From Chitinophagaceae bacterium (GTDB lineage Bacteria; Bacteroidota; Bacteroidia; Chitinophagales; Chitinophagaceae), in assembly GCA_003151295.1 (NCBI GenBank), contig PLXD01000578.1, positions 1 through 5,042 on the forward strand: 5,042 nt of DNA, written 5' to 3'. Made by a program: the position numbers and the translations under genes. The stretch's first letter is position 1. Every line of letters starts with the position of its first letter. Below are positions 4,894 through 5,042 of this stretch, piece by piece. The notes beneath the pieces were generated by a model. It had not been told where the DNA came from and searched no databases. It saw only the letters and a list, made by a program, of their open reading frames with translations.

Positions 4894-5042
4894 ATGCTTG
4901 ATACCATCCTATCCAAGCTTGAAGCCTCCCGACAGGAACTCCTTGACCTGGGTCTACGAAACTCCCTCCTTAATTATAAGCTGCTCGCAGGAAAAGGGCT
5001 ACAGATCGTAGAGGAACAATCGGAGATCATCTTTAATATACT
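4894..5042 (+). CDS. DUF4011-type protein, N-terminus of a probable large SF1 helicase (partial)
   Basis: The frame opens at ATG 4894, the only ATG after an in-frame TAA at 4855-4857, and runs 49 codons plus two bases to the window edge. No Shine-Dalgarno site is visible. The first residues contain ASRQELLDLGLRNSLLNYK (residues 11-29), matching the conserved start of the DUF4011 domain, usually read as 'W...LLDLTLRNRLLNF'. From family knowledge, such proteins commonly run to well over 1000 residues, with SF1 helicase motifs and often a restriction-endonuclease-like domain and DUF3320 at the C-terminus. Related DUF4011-helicase-nuclease proteins have been reported in antiphage defence. None of the helicase or nuclease part is in this window, so the full architecture and any defence role are inferred. 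It is divergent from the mobile-element operon and could be cargo or flanking chromosome. Confidence 0.8.
   Translation, partial: MLDTILSKLEASRQELLDLGLRNSLLNYKLLAGKGLQIVEEQSEIIFNI

Overview
The window looks like the replication and mobilization core of an integrative or plasmid-like mobile element from the phylum Bacteroidota. A Chitinophagaceae-like host is a guess from protein style and the roughly 50% GC of the genes. The phylum call rests on four things: the gene set (excisionase-like HTH, SF3 primase-helicase, degenerate CHC2/TOPRIM primase, MobC-like RHH protein, HxDxxHxHxH relaxase), the protein sequences, gene starts mostly without Shine-Dalgarno sites, and AT-rich intergenic DNA.

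Five complete genes and one cut-off gene lie on the minus strand and read from right to left. An HTH protein (about 4332 to 4057) is followed after 9 bp by a helicase (4047 to 2821). A 397-bp intergenic region (2424-2820) carries eight copies of the hexamer GATGAG/CTCATC next to an AT-rich stretch. Then come the primase (2423 to 1527), an 86-bp gap with a small hairpin that could be the transfer origin, the mobC-like gene (1440 to 1087), the relaxase overlapping it by 11 bp (1097 to 273), and a coiled-coil-like hypothetical gene that runs off the left edge.

To the right of the HTH gene is about 560 bp of AT-rich DNA with small repeats and hairpins but no convincing gene. After it, on the plus strand, the first 49 codons of a DUF4011-type protein begin at 4894 and run off the right edge. 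Proteins with this N-terminus are usually very large SF1 helicases, often fused to nuclease-like domains and found in defence contexts. It could be cargo of the element or a flanking gene; the window cannot decide.

Inferred working model: the HTH protein controls the operon or acts in excision; the helicase and primase replicate the element from an origin in the repeat cluster between their genes; MobC and the relaxase nick a transfer origin so that the element can be mobilized by a conjugation apparatus supplied in trans. No integrase, coupling protein, type IV secretion gene, tRNA, IS element or CRISPR array is visible. The most interesting signal is the repeat cluster at 2585-2729.
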